From Clytia hemisphaerica (Eukaryota > Cnidaria > Hydrozoa > Leptothecata > Clytiidae): DNA of 64,000 nt. Positions 22,671 through 36,000 of the stretch are shown one piece after another. Each line of letters begins with the position of its first letter. The first letter of the stretch is position 1. The notes beneath the pieces are model-generated. The model was not told the origin of the DNA and searched no databases. It saw only the letters and a list, made by a program, of their open reading frames with translations. Location of the stretch: contig CACVBU010000732.1 in NCBI GenBank assembly GCA_902728285.1, forward strand, positions 622,720 through 686,719, given 5' to 3'. The translations under genes were made by a program, and so were the position numbers.

Positions 22671-25600
22671 ATGTGTTGTGGGAGAATATGGGATCGAGTG
22701 AAATCAATATGTGGGAGAAGTATGTCCTCTACACAATTGGTTGAACGAACACCTTTGCCCAAAACCATCATCTCCATTCTATTCGCTATGTTGGTGAGCT
22801 ATGTATTTTTATTGCGTTTTTTTGCGGTAAAGGCTACCGCACTTACGGTTAACAGCCCAAAAGTTTGCTGAATAATAACACACGGTAGCCTAAAGGCAGG
22901 TATCCGTAATCCTCGTAGCTGTCCCTTCCGCATATCTTTCAAAAGATTATCCCTAAATGCGAAAATGTGCCTTCCATATCAAGTAGGAGACAGGAGAAAA
23001 GTTTTAATCCATAACACTTCTTTACAAACACATGATACTCACCGATAGAATGATTTCACTAACAACACGCCATTCTTTTACAGCTCTTTAACGCGATGGC
23101 AATGACGATGGTCTTTGCATACCTACCTAAACTCGTCAAGGTGAGTCACACCTACTTATTTCCAATAATGTCGTTTAGATTAAGATTATGGAAGTATTTC
23201 GGTAAATTTAATCATCATCCAATGGAGTTCAATCTTAATGTGTTTTTTTAACTTGATACATCCGATTGTCGCTAATTCAATCTTGAATTGATATCTAAAT
23301 TGTTCGAATTACAGAGAAATTCTTTTATGAAGGATCCGAGCGGCTCAGCCAACGATAACTGAGAATCGGCTCAAAGGAGTAGTGAGAATTTACTATAAAA
23401 ACTCATGGACCATAGAATGCCTTCTGGAGTTCGTTATTCCTTAACTTCATTTCATATTTCTACGTGTTTTTCTTTTTTCAGTCATTTGGTACTTCAGAAG
23501 TAAATACAGGTATGAAAAGTTCATTTGTACTTCGTTTTCTGTCTTTTGCATGCCTTTTGCATGGAATCTGTGCATTTCTTTATCAATTTATTCAACTATT
23601 CCCGGGAAATAAGCCATACATTTGACTACCAACACTGATTTTAAACTTTTAAACGTTAGTGTTATCATAATAATTTAATAAGGGCGCTTTAAGCGAGAAA
23701 GTATCATTTCTCCTGACCCTTGCAGCCTTTACAGTGAACGTTCGAAAACCTAAAAATTTCCTCTTTGGACAGTGCCCACGTGACTTATCTCGAATGTCCC
23801 ACGGACTTCTGGGTGTAAAAATTGGAGGCAGTCAGAGAAAAAAAATTTATCTAAAAGCGGAGGATTCATCGTGGGAAAGGTTTAAAAAACTAGATAGAAT
23901 TCACAAGATAGTTATATCAATCACTGGACTTGAACACTAACTAACTTTTTCGTTCCTTTTATTTCACAGGTTACTATGCCGGCTTAATTGCTTCTTCATT
24001 ATTCGTTGGAAGACTCATATTCAGTTTAGTATGGGGTTACATTGTGGACCTTCGAGGGAAGAAATTCACCGCCATCTTGTCTGCATTCTGTTTAATGGTC
24101 ACCACCCTGGCGTTCGGATTCAGTACAAATTTCTGGTGGGCGTTCATCACTCGCTCTTTACAAGGACTTTCTATGGGTTTGATTGTGGCATCGAAAGCCT
24201 TGTTGAGTACCATTTGCGATGATAGTAATATTGCACTGGGAATGTCTATCATTATTTCATCATTTTCTGCAGGCCTCATCATTGGCCCTAGTCTAGCAGG
24301 TAAGAACCAATCAAATACCTACAATTTTAGTGACATACCATGTAAATATCTAGCCTGGATTGTTAAAAGATAAGCAAAACTGAGCCTCATTATTTTGTCG
24401 AAATGATGACATGCGTTTTATACCAAATTTCAAATATATATATTTTTCGTAAATAAAGCTAAATTTCGCGGAATTTATTTTTTTTCACTTACTAGGATTT
24501 TTGGTATTTCCACATCAACAATACCCATCCGTTTTCCCAGAAGGTAAGATTCTTCTTCATAAAAAGCTTTCATAAATTTGAAAATTCTTTTTGTTTCTGA
24601 TATAAATTTGTTAGCATACATATATCCGGGGGGGGGCACTCAAGGTAAATGACCTACCAGACGTTCGGTCCTTAAGGGTAGGTTTTTCATAGTTCAGCTA
24701 GTGCACTGTAAGGGTAGGAAATTACAAAACTGCACTGAACTGCACTGTAAGGGTAGAAAATTGTGAGGAAAGGCTAATTTTTTGGTAAAATTGGCACAAA
24801 ATTGGTCAATTTTGGAGGAAAAATTCCACATTTTCTTGGAAAATTGCAAAAACTTTGAAAAAGTGCACTGCAAGGGTCTGATTTTAGAAGCCAAATTTTG
24901 TGCCGAACGTATGGTCGTATTCAGATCGAGTGCCCCCCCCCGGGACATGTATGAATTTCTGTCCAACTATCTTCTTTCAGGAGATTTGGAAATTCCTTGG
25001 GGAATTCTGTGAATGACTCCTCTGGAGTCAATTTTGTACTGCATTGAGTACAACTGTACTTATTAAAAATATCTATGGCTTCAGAGGTTGATGTTTATGT
25101 ATAGTCATTATTAGACTAGAGTCTACTTCTGGCTGAACTTTGCTTTTTGATAATTTCTTATGACGCTGAGTCCAGTGAAGTAGACTAGGAGCGTTTGGCG
25201 AGGTCGCCATTTTGATAGAAAATGTTAAAAATCCAAATAACAATAAAACTACTTGTAGTTGAAAGATATAATCACAAATGAGAAACAAACATCAATAACA
25301 GATTTGCAATCCCTTATTCTCAAATAAAAACATTGCTCCATACTGTTTTTACCTTCCAAAAACAACTAAAATCTGGCGGACTGTTTTACAGTTTGCCTAA
25401 GCAAAAGAATATTACCATATACTACCGGGCCACTTAATCGCGCCATCCAGTCTATCAAAAAGCTTTAAGTGAACCCCGGGCTAAAAGTCATTATAAAAAA
25501 CCCGGTCTGGCAATGTATTGTTTTAAAGCTTTTTGTTCAATTTTCTTTTGTTACAAACAAAAGACAAGTTACGATTTACATACTTTTTGATCACGTTACC

Positions 25601-28600
25601 AAAACCTCCTCTTAGGATTGGTCTAATTTCTAATCACATGGTCAAAAAGTTTGCAAAATAAATCGATTTTGGTACGTAAGCTCTATCTTTTAACAATAAA
25701 AAGAGACAAAAGCCTATCCAGACCAGTGTTTTTATAATGACTATAGTTTATTTGGGCAAAAGCAATCTTATACCCTTTTGTATGATCCATTGAAATTTTT
25801 GACTATTTCATTTAATTTTTTTTTGCAGATAACATCTTTTCGAAGTATGGAGTACTTTTCCCCAACTTCATCATTTTCATCGGATTGTTGGTGACGGTGA
25901 CCATTGCCACGAAGTTGATACCTTCTGATAAAAAGTAAGTTCAAATCTCTGCCTCTCTTTATAGGGTACAATTAATTTTGATTTCCCTTGTTTTTCTAGG
26001 GAAAACTTTGAAAGATTTTGGATTATTAAATATGGCGTGCTGTCATGTTATATTTGTGATTACTTAAGTTGATTATGAGCCTCAACTCTCTATTGTAATT
26101 TACCTCCTTGAAATTTTATGAACCAAATTTTCATTATCTACTTCATTTAGAAACAAGAATGAAGAGAAGAACTACTTGCTCGATTTGCGAAATGAAAATA
26201 ACAACAAAAAGAAGAACTACGTCACTCTCAAAGAAGATGAAGATCACCAAACGTTCAAACGAAAAAGTCCTGACACATATCTGGAAGTTTCTATCAAACA
26301 TCATGATGAATATAAACATAAGAATCCTAATATGTTTTATGTTCAAATTGTTGAACCTATTCAAAGTATAACACCTTCTCGGCACAACAACACGGAGAAC
26401 TTAACCTGGAGACAACGATGGGAAAACTCAAATGTGAAAGAGCTTTTAAGGTGAATACATATCAGCGCTCTTTTCAATTTTTTTCTTCTTTTTATGAAAA
26501 GCTCGAGCTCACTACTCGTGTTTCAATGGGGTTTCAATATTCGAAGGAACTCTTTCCGTCTTTGGTAGATAAAAAGCATTCCTCGCTAGAACATAATTTA
26601 TTCACGACCCTTTTTAAAATGGTGGATTTAGCTCTTGACTGGGAGAGTTAGCCATCCGTGTAACGTAACACAGTTAAAAACATACCGTCACAAGCGTGTT
26701 TAGCTCCGTATTTGTCAACTGTATTTCCAACCTATTTGTTTGTTATACAGCAACAAATGGTGTGTGTTGACTTGTGTATTATACGGAACATATTCCCTGG
26801 TTGCCATTGGTTTCGATGAAATCGTTCCTCTATATCTCGCAACGTCCATTGAATATCGTAAGTATGCCATGTTTTCTCTCAAAAACCTTGTGGTATTGTA
26901 CACAAGCAACTCCAATTTTTGGGTCGCCCTGAGGTTGTTTAGCATTCTAGCTCATTTCCAGAAAAGTTTGCCCCTAATATTATATACCATATTTATGCTT
27001 GGGTCAAGGGCTATTGTTTGCGTTAGATTATCTAAAATGCTTTTACTTTACGAGATAGTGAAAAAATATTTAGCTAATTTTGAGCCCTCGAGCCTTAGCA
27101 ACCTTGTTGCTCATAAAAATGTCTCTAAATTTCAATCGTAATTCTAGTAAACTCTTTCTCCACGTTTTAGACGGGATGGCATTTTCAACCAGTCAAATCG
27201 GAATGGCATTATTAATCGTTTCAATATTTCTAATCATCATACAAGTCACTCTGCTCACTTTTGTAAGTTCTCTAACTTGTTATTCGTTTTCAAATGTTGG
27301 ATTATCTGTCTGTCCACTAGCTTGGAAACCAAACAGAAGCGTTCTGCTTGCGTGAAATTAAGTATAGGAACAGTTTTTGAGAACAATTTTGTTCAAAACA
27401 AAATCGTTAAGAAATGAGAACAACTTCAGAATAATGCTGTGCCTGGAAGAATAGAATAAGAACATTATGAGGGTCAAAGTGCCAAAAGAAATAAGAAATG
27501 CCGAGTCTAAACAGAATTTACTTACAAGTTACTTTGCAGCCTCATTGTAATGATATATTTTTCTTTTTTCAAATTTTCAGTTAGCTACAAAGTACGGATC
27601 TAGAAAGGTAATGAACTTAAGTTACTTTCCTTCGCATACTTGAGCCTCGATCCTCGCATATAACCTTATAAAATGTAGCCTGAATCAATATTGATCCATC
27701 CTTTCTCATGGTTCAAATGCAATTCCATTCAGCATTTGATACTGTTTAGATTCATCGTTGATATACTGTTCTTTTTCAGATGTTCATTGTCAGTATTTTA
27801 ATATTGGCTTTTGTTCTACCCTTCCTACCAACTATCAGCAACATCAAGAATAGGTTTGTTTTGTTTTTATACCGCTCCCAATGCGCTGACTATAATCAAG
27901 TTTTATCGTTACAATATTCATATACACTGCACTGTGATACTCACGGTACCCTTAGGTGCATTCTCATACACCCATGCCACAGACTTACTCTTAAGTTTTA
28001 CATCTCCATTGTCTAAACTCCATCATTTTCATCCGTATTAAAAGTGAAATAGAAAACACCACTCAATCCAGATTGCTCCCTACAAAACTTAAAAGTACCA
28101 AAAAACTGTCGATTAGGATTTTTTCATCATAATTGAAAGTATGGAAAACTCTTCATTGTTTATTCACTTCACCACAGGACAACATTATGGGTTGTGTTAT
28201 CCATCTATCTTTTGATATGTCGTGTAGTGATAGCTGGACCCTTCCTCGCACTCAACATCTTGATCAACAATTCAGTAGAGGAACATCTTCTTGGCACTGC
28301 TAACGGAATGGCGATGAGCTTGTCTTCTGCTGGAAGGTATATAGCTTTGTTGATTACCCCGGCTCTCCAAGACTGAATTGAATTTATTCCATTGGGAATT
28401 TTTTTCATGAATTACAATTTTTAACCCCCTGGACACGGGTTATACCCCTGGACAAACACCAAATCAACCCCGTGGACACAAAAAATTACCCCTGGATATT
28501 GGAATTTACCCCCTGGACATTGCAATTTTTTGGTATTTTTTCAATACCCCTGGACAATTCATCCTCCACCCCCCATTAACGGATTTTTTCTGGAGGAGCC

Positions 28601-29061
28601 CATTTCCACTGTAAGCTATCGAGTACATAAACTGTTTTACGTTCTGGTGATTCTTGCTTGAGATGATTAAAAGTCGGCAATGTAACGCTAACATGCAATT
28701 CAGTTTATAACCCAATCTGCTTTTTTTCCACAGAATGATAGCTCCAACCATGGTAGGCAGTTTATTCTCATGGTCCCTCACCAACATTAAAGGAGTAAAA
28801 GACAACATCAATCCACTTGGATTCCCATTAAACCAATATTTCCCATTTCTCATTCTATCATTTCTGGCTATCTTAAACGCTATAATAGCTTCAAGGATAC
28901 CTGTATCGCTAGACAAAAGTATGAGAAAACCAAAGGATGAGAAAGAGGATCTGGATCAACCAGGGAATGTCACCAATATCACTGTTGGTTATTTTACACC
29001 GAGTCATGATAACGATGAGGCTATAGGTTATTTCACGCCAAGTTATGAAGAAAAACTCTAG
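22671..29061 (+). CDS. Major facilitator superfamily transporter, complete
   Basis: Thirteen exons join in frame: 22671-22793, 23084-23140, 23482-23509, 23970-24299, 24496-24543, 25829-25934, 26151-26450, 26751-26857, 27171-27262, 27581-27607, 27780-27853, 28178-28336 and 28734-29061 (TAG); about 592 aa with GT-AG borders throughout. Twelve hydrophobic segments are visible in the usual 6+6 layout. Motif A between TM2 and TM3 reads WGYIVDLRGKKF, and YYAGLIASSLFVGR and FITRSLQGLSMGLIVASKALL are typical of the ZIF-like/tetracycline-efflux type MFS group. The loop between TM6 and TM7 (about residues 225-335) is unusually long and charged (poly-K/N and acidic stretches). The C-terminal tail repeats GYFTPS twice. 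The substrate cannot be read from sequence. The first ATG follows a possible TTTAG splice acceptor, so an upstream 5'UTR exon may exist. Confidence 0.9.
24626..24944. mobile_element. MITE in MFS intron 5
   Basis: The ends CCGGGGGGGGGCACTC and GAGTGCCCCCCCCCGG are perfect inverted repeats, with inner similarity out to CGTTCGG/CCGAACG (about 40 bases). The flanks ACATATAT and ACATGTAT agree at 7 of 8 positions and could be an 8-bp target duplication. The interior repeats GCACTGTAAGGGTAG twice. Confidence 0.8.
25486..25742. mobile_element. 257-bp MITE in MFS intron 5
   Basis: Ends AGTCATTATAAAAAACCCGG and (reverse complement of the right end) AGTCATTATAAAAACACTGG are followed by TCTGG in both, giving 25-bp terminal repeats with three mismatches. 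The interior is AT-rich. This and the preceding element make intron 5 by far the longest intron of the gene. Confidence 0.8.
28425..28560. repeat. CCCCTGGACA minisatellite in MFS intron 12
   Basis: Six loosely spaced copies of CCCC(T/G)GGA(C/T)A occur within 136 bp, each followed by a variable AT-rich spacer. It lies between exons 28178-28336 and 28734-29061. Confidence 0.75.
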
Positions 29062-29143
29062 GTTTTGTTTATATTTGTGCAATGTGGTGTAGACGATGAC
29101 TTTTTTTCAAATAGCTTATTATTTGGCTGGTGGTACATTGAAG

Positions 29144-29373
29144 GAAGAAATTTTGGCGGATGGCCAAAAAAGTTTTTCAGAGGGAATTGAATTAGGTGGT
29201 TAACTTGAAAAATTAAATTTGGCGGACGAAGAACATTTTTGTCCGAAAAAGGAAAAACCTGTTTTAAAGCCTGAAATAGCACACATTTGGGGGAATAAAT
29301 AGAGCAATTTAAATTAGGCGGGAATTTAATTTGGCGGATGACGGAAAAAATTAAATTTTCTTCCTTTAGTGTA
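29144..29373. mobile_element. 230-bp MITE downstream of MFS gene
   Basis: The left end TACATTGAAGGAAGAAATTT and the reverse complement of the right end TACACTAAAGGAAGAAAATT match, and AATTTGGCGGA(T/C)G is repeated three times inside. The ends abut TA. The element starts 83 bp after the MFS stop codon and includes an AATAAA near 29296 that could serve as a polyadenylation signal for that gene. Confidence 0.7.
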
Positions 29374-30188
29374 GCCTCTATCGGACTCGTGCTCCATAGT
29401 CAAGTACTTCTAGGTCTGATTCAGAATTTCATGGTTTTCGTTTTCTAGATATTGAAATTATGATTTCTTTGAATTAGATTGTGGAACTGAAATATCGCGT
29501 CTTTATGACTTTAGTTACAAAAAGAGTACGTAGTGCGAAATAGAAATCGAGTTATCTTGCTCCTGGACAATTTTTGTGACTTTTTAAAATCAAAATTTAA
29601 CTTTTTGTATATAAGATAGAAGGTTTATTAGACGAATATATATATTTTTTTAAAGAAAAAGAGCTGTAAGTTATATATTTCTTAAGAATCTTGATATAAA
29701 TGCAAACATATTCCTGATTTTCTACTTGGAGCTGAAGAAAATTCAGCTGACACTCGCCGATTCGAATTCGAATAGAAAATTTAATTTGTTGGAATAGCAA
29801 AGTGATTCTTTAACGGGTCAAGCTTGGAACTTGAGAGTTAGACGATGGTTTTTATAAAGCATTCGGCTTATGCTCTATTAAATCAAGTGATCAGCAGTTA
29901 AAGCTTAGTCAGGGAATCGGTATGAGGGCTTGGAAGGTTAATGTTGTCCTCTGGAATCAAAAGAAAATGACAAAGTGGTGATTAAATTCATAAATTAAAA
30001 TATATATTTCTATTCATCCATAACAAAACTCGTCAAACATAACAAAAAATAAATCCTATATCAAAAAAATTTCTTTTAAAATAATTTTTAAGTTATCAAT
30101 ATAAATAATTAGAAAACAATACAAAAATAATTACGTGCCTAAAATAGCTTGCATTTTCTACAAAATATTAATCTAACACTTTTCATCT
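29374..30188. other. Intergenic space between convergent genes
   Basis: AT-rich sequence between the 3' ends of the MFS gene (+) and the vWA/FAS1 gene (-). It must contain the 3'UTR of at least one of them. No exon, RNA gene or repeat is recognisable. Confidence 0.5.
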
Positions 30189-33043
30189 TCATAAGAGTTC
30201 ATCAATGGTGTGTACAACACCGTTACCCGTGGTAACGTCACGTGGTGATTTAACCATGACGTCATTAACCATGAAAGTGCCTTCCTTCAATTTGGACAGT
30301 TTCAAATTTTCACCAGCTAGCGACATGACTTCAGTCATATCACCGTTGCTAAGGAAACTAGAATAAACACTTTGAGCTACCATGTGTCTTTTGATGAGTG
30401 TGAGTAAAGAGTTCGAGTCTGAAAGCAACTTGGTTCGTTCTGCACCACTCATACTTTCAAACGCTTTATCAGTTGGTGCGAAAAAAGTGATCGCTGTTGA
30501 CGTCTTCAAAAGGGCCTCGACGTACGGGTCCAGTAGAGCAGCACTTAGGATTTGAAATCCTTGTGATGGTTTGAAGTATGTTTCCATGGATGCGGTCATC
30601 GGCAACAAGATGCCGGATGTGTAGACGTGGATAAGGCCCTTACGTGCTTGCAAGTCATAGTCTTTAAGAGCGAACCCTGATAATGTCATACCCTGGTAAA
30701 GAAGAAAATAAAAAGGTTGATTAACAGAAACAGTGGTTTTATCTTTTCTCGGCTGAAATCTGCAAGCAGTATTAAAGAGTGGGCCTAACTTTAGGTCCAA
30801 ACTTGTACTTTTTATTGCTGACCAAAATATTTAGAAAAAATACCTTTGATTTGTAGTTGTTGAATATGATTGGTTTGTTTTCGAAACTTGTGATGATCTT
30901 ATTGGTCGATGAATCCGCCAATGAAACTTTTCCTTTCACGATGTGATGGCGTAATACTTTTCGTAAGTAGCAAGTGTCTCGTAATTTCTTTTGAAGATTT
31001 TCAGGTAGATTTTTGAAAACTTCGTCAGTGGGGATGATAAGGGTGTGGTCAGCTGGTGACGTCACTAGATCTTCAGCCAATCCGGTGGCCCATAACAAAT
31101 CAACAAATGTATTGCCACCGTTTTGTCGAGCCAGGGTTAACAAGTCGAGGTATTTGTTGGCTTCTAGTAAAGTTTAAGACAGATAAACCGATAAGTTGTG
31201 TTTCCCAAGTATAGAGTCTTACAAATATATTCGTTTTTTCATAAATAAATAAATAGATCAAACTGTGAAGAATGATTTTGAAGATTACAATAGGCTCAAT
31301 TGAAAGAGACTTTATTTTTCCATTAAAAGTTTATTTTGGGATCATGGTTTCACTTACCATGTTTACCGAAAGCACGATCCAGCACACTGTTTGCAGCCAT
31401 GGATGAACAGGATTGAATGGATTGGAATGATTTGCCGTAACTCTTCAACGACGGCGATAATTTGTTGAGAATGTAAGTCAGTTGACGGTGATATTGTAGT
31501 AAAGACTAAACGCGAGGAAAGAAAAAATGGTTACATTTGAGTATTACTAAAATTGAAAACTTCAAACCACTCGTAGAGAATGGATTTAGAAAGAAAATAA
31601 GGACAGATGAGAGGAAAATTCAGAGTTTTCCAAGTTTCGTCCAATAAATGGATAGATCAGTGATGCATTGTGTTTTTTAACATGCATGAACAATGTAAGG
31701 GTTTGTAGAACGTTTGTAAAAGGAGGGAAAAGAGAGATTACTTACAGGTAAGGAGCCTTGACTGCTGAAATAGCGGGTGATGATATCAGCGGGCATACCC
31801 GACTTCAATAGAGCCAATAATAAATGGATTTGTTGTGAAACAGCATCCTGAAAGAAGTTAGAATGTAATTTTCAATATAAAGGCTTTCCTTGTCGAGTGA
31901 AGTCTACTAGTTAATAGATTATAGTTCCTTTATACATTCCTGTACAGATTACATTTTACACGAAAGGGGGTTGTGTCAGAAGGTTCTGTACTTTTGAAGC
32001 CTTTTCCTGAAATCTCACAACCTTTCTTTACATAATACTGGGATCACGGTACATTGACAACCAGACACAAACATTTTCACATTAACCTCCATTTTTGGCG
32101 AACTCAACCATTTTCATCTAGAATATGGGGTCGAAAATGCTTGTGGCTTGTGTATTTTTCTAGAAATTTGTTCAACATTTACAATCGAGTTTCTGCATCG
32201 GAAGATATCGAGGGCGACGATAAGTGAAATGGTACAAAACAAAGTCGACAGTTGATGTACGGCTCTATATCACCTTTGCTCACCTAAACAGACGACGGTA
32301 TTTTGGTGTTTTTACAGTCGTCAAGTAAAGTGGACGGCGATTTTGGCGACATGTCAACTTTGCCTTATACCGTCCCCCTTGATTTATCGCGAATACATAA
32401 ACTCGCTACTATCACTCTGACGATGCTTTTGTTGTGAAGCAAAATATTAGTTTTTCAAAAAATGAAAATTTTGTTGTGAACTGACTCCACATAAATCCAT
32501 GGCAAAATCAATTTTCGGATTAAGTTCTCGGTATCAACTTCACGAATTGCCACTTTGTTCTCACCCGACCTTCTATCTTGGCTAGAGTGTAAACAAACAA
32601 AAAATGAACTGGACTTACCGCTACAGGTCCCCTCTTCAATTCCGATGGCAAGATGTTCGTATTCAGACCTGTCAAAGAGATAGAAGAACAAGGTCAATAA
32701 ATGCCGAGTTAAGCGCAAAATAGTTAAAATATATGACAAGGATAAAAAAAAAAGGAATTATGACCGAATGTATATACTAAATTTTTGTCATCACATTTCT
32801 GGATTTTATGGACTTATGGATAGGACTAATCGGTTTGGTTGGTGTTTGGAATATAATGTCTGTTGAAATGTTTGGCTTTGGTTGTGATCCAGACACATGT
32901 ATTAAGCTTGGGAATGCTTTTGATTATTTAGGTTGTGGCGGGATTATGTAATGGCTAAATGATGATAGCTGACGACGTCATACCTTCAGGTAAAACTAAT
33001 GAACCAGATGGACCCAATGAGATGGTTGCAATTCTGCTTGGAC
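30189..33043 (-). other. C-terminal linker and two FAS1 domains
   Basis: The small exons 32984-33043, 32619-32668, 31746-31847 and 31358-31505 encode a proline/serine linker and an amphipathic helical segment (QIHLLLALLKSGMPADII, LLQYHRQLTYILNKL). FAS1 domain 1 runs through 30844-31163 into 30189-30692, with HTLIIPTDEVF, VLRHHIV and GLIHVYTSGILLP. FAS1 domain 2 follows in the last exon with ITFFAPTDKAF, LIKRHMV and GNGVVHTIDELL, after which the protein stops. These H1/H2-type phrases are those of periostin/TGFBI-like adhesion modules. No GPI signal or membrane span follows. Confidence 0.85.
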
Positions 33044-36000
33044 CTGTTGTGTGATTGGTTGAAAAGAATTGAAAGTTTAAAGTCTTGTTCACATTGTGAA
33101 AATCATATTATGGAAACACGGTTTTCGGTTTAGCTGTGTGTATGAATGCATGTAAAATGAGAGTTATGAAAATAAATTTGCAGTTTAATTCTGGAGACAT
33201 AATAGATCATGCTTGTCGTGAAATTGTATTGAAATGACAACTCATGAAATGTATATTTTAATGTAATTTCTAGCTAAAACTTACCAAGATTACTGAAAGT
33301 TCTATTGGCCATTGCTTGAATCATCGCCTCGTTGTTCAACAGGTCATGGAACGAAGCTGAATAATAAACCTTTTCGTTCGGATAAGCTATAGCTTCAAGT
33401 TCTTTACGGTTAACTGCCCCTCCGACGCCCATAATCATCACTTGAACGCCCAATTTGCGTAATTCTTCTGCTTGGGCGTTGAGGGCGGCATTCTCCAGGG
33501 TGCTTTGTTCTCCATCAATAAAGATGTAAAGGATCTTGGGTACTTTTGCTCGTGCTCCGTATTTTTTCGTGAATAAGGCTAATCGGGCTAAATACAGTCC
33601 ACGATCCAGACGCGTGTCTAAGCCAAGGAATGGAAGATTATCAACTTTCTGCTTGAAAGCCTCTTGTGATGTCCCGTCTTTGAGGAGAAGTTCGATCTGA
33701 GCATTGTTACTGTAAATGACGATCGATGCACGCGTTCCGTTGGGCGAAAGTTGATATTGTGAAGCGATCTTCTGAGCTATTTGTGCTTGTAGAGGATAAG
33801 CTTCATACATGCTGGCAGATGAATCTAACAAGAATGCTACATCGATTGGTCCGTTCCTTGAGTATTGTGGTTGTTCTAAAAAGAGGTAAAAAGTAATTTG
33901 AAAGTTTTATTGAGTTTGTGTAAGTTAACTACTTCAAAAACTGAAGATTTATCATACGACACTATAACATTTCACTTGTAGAGTCGTATGATCACCTTCC
34001 ACTAATTGCAACTTTAAAACAATTTTAAAACTATTGTGGTTTCTTATCATTAGCTCCTACTTACTAATTTCAAACTTATTGCAGATTTCGTTCATAAATT
34101 TAAGCATTGAATCTCCTTTGTGCATCTCAAAGACATCTCGTTGGTTGCGGGCAATGGACGTTACTCGATCACCGACGTCGTCAAACGCAACTACCATGAT
34201 TTGAATGCCGAGATCGTACAAGAGACGTGCCGCATGGACGGGAATGATATCTAATCCATTATCAAGATGTTTGCCAGCGACCATCAAAACAAAAAGTCGT
34301 TTGCGGTTGATTTCTTCGCCATCTCTGGTCAGTACTTTTTGTAGACCGACTTTACCTACGCAAAAGAATGATGATAAAATCACTTATATGTAAATTGAAT
34401 TATTGTTAGACGATTCCTGGTATTCTCTATATCCACTTTTGTGTATTTTTCTTTGTTGAAAAAAAGTTGAATCAAACATAAAACTCACCACCAGATACGA
34501 TTTCATTGATGCGATCAGCACTTAGGTAACCACCGGCAGATTTTCCATTTTCATTATGACGTGGTTTGAAGAACGCTTCGTACGCCTTTACAAGAGCCGC
34601 GTCGACCGCGCGTCCATTATCTACGGTTGTCAATTTGCCAACCATTTGTGAAAAAGCGTCCGCCGCTGGTTTTGATTGATACGGGAACGTTACGACTGCT
34701 TCGCTACCGTATTTCAATGCGCCGAGGTTCAGATATTTAGTGTTAGCACTCAAAGCATCAGCAAATTGGGTCAAGAATCCATTCATTTGTGGATAGTGTT
34801 GTGTGGAGCGAGATGACATATCGATACCAAAAACCACATCTAACGCCTCCATATCGCATTGTCCTGGAGTAGTAAAAAAGGTTTTTTTCATTCAAAAAAA
34901 GTTTTTTAATTCCCTATCTCTATCAAAGAAGAGCTCATCAAAAACTTGAACAAATGTATAGTAATAAATACCACGACCAAATAATAGTTGCATAGTGCTC
35001 TATCAAATGAACATAATAGTAATGAAAATATGGAGTAGAAATAGACACTTACGAATTTCTTCTGGTGGAGAGTATTTTGCTGGAAGAAAAAGAACATCAA
35101 ATATAAACAATATTGAAACTTTCAAAGAAGTAAAAAAATGCTGAATTTCAATAAACTAATAATATACACATGTAAATTCAAAGATATGAAAAAGTTGGAA
35201 AACAGCACACTTACCTTGGTTGCATGCAAATCCAGTGACTTTGTCCAAGAAATCTCCACTGATCAAGTCATCAAAAGTTGCAGCTGTAAACACATTTTCT
35301 TTTCCACCAGCAATATGAACAAGTTCCGTTGTATTGATACCTCGTCCAATTCCTATGGATATCACTCTAATACCCTTGTCACGAAGTTCTTTAGCAACGA
35401 TTCCAGGATGTTCTGCTCCTACATCTTGTGTTTGTGAGCCATCTGTCAAAACAAACAAAACTTTGGTGACGCCAGGTCGGCCTCCATTCGCGATTGTAAA
35501 CATGTCCTTTTGCACCATGCGCAGAGCCTTGTCAATTCTTGTTGTTGAGCCCATCAGTGCAATCTTGTCGACGGCATCGTTGAAAGTGCTGACCTTGGTA
35601 TGGTCATTCAGTTTGATACTGTGCTCGGTGTAGTAACTGAACGTTACAACTCCTGCCCTGGCACCATCATCACTGACACCAAAAGCAGCTGCCGAAGCCT
35701 TCAAGAAGTCTTTTTCTTTGCTATAGTCATTTCTTAAACTGCCAGAGGAGTCGAGCACGAAGCCGACATCTACTTTAACTTTGCATGTTGGTTCTGGTTC
35801 ACGTTGAGCTGTACAGAGAAATAAAGGAGCGTGGTTGAAGAGAACGCAAAGGACAAAATAAGAAATATCTAAATAATACCGGTAAGCATGTTTTGACATC
35901 TGAGGAAAATCTCCGGGTAGATAAAATACCTGTATGGATGAACACCATCGATGTAGACACAACAATTTTATATGGACATGGCAAGGACTCGATTGTTTAA

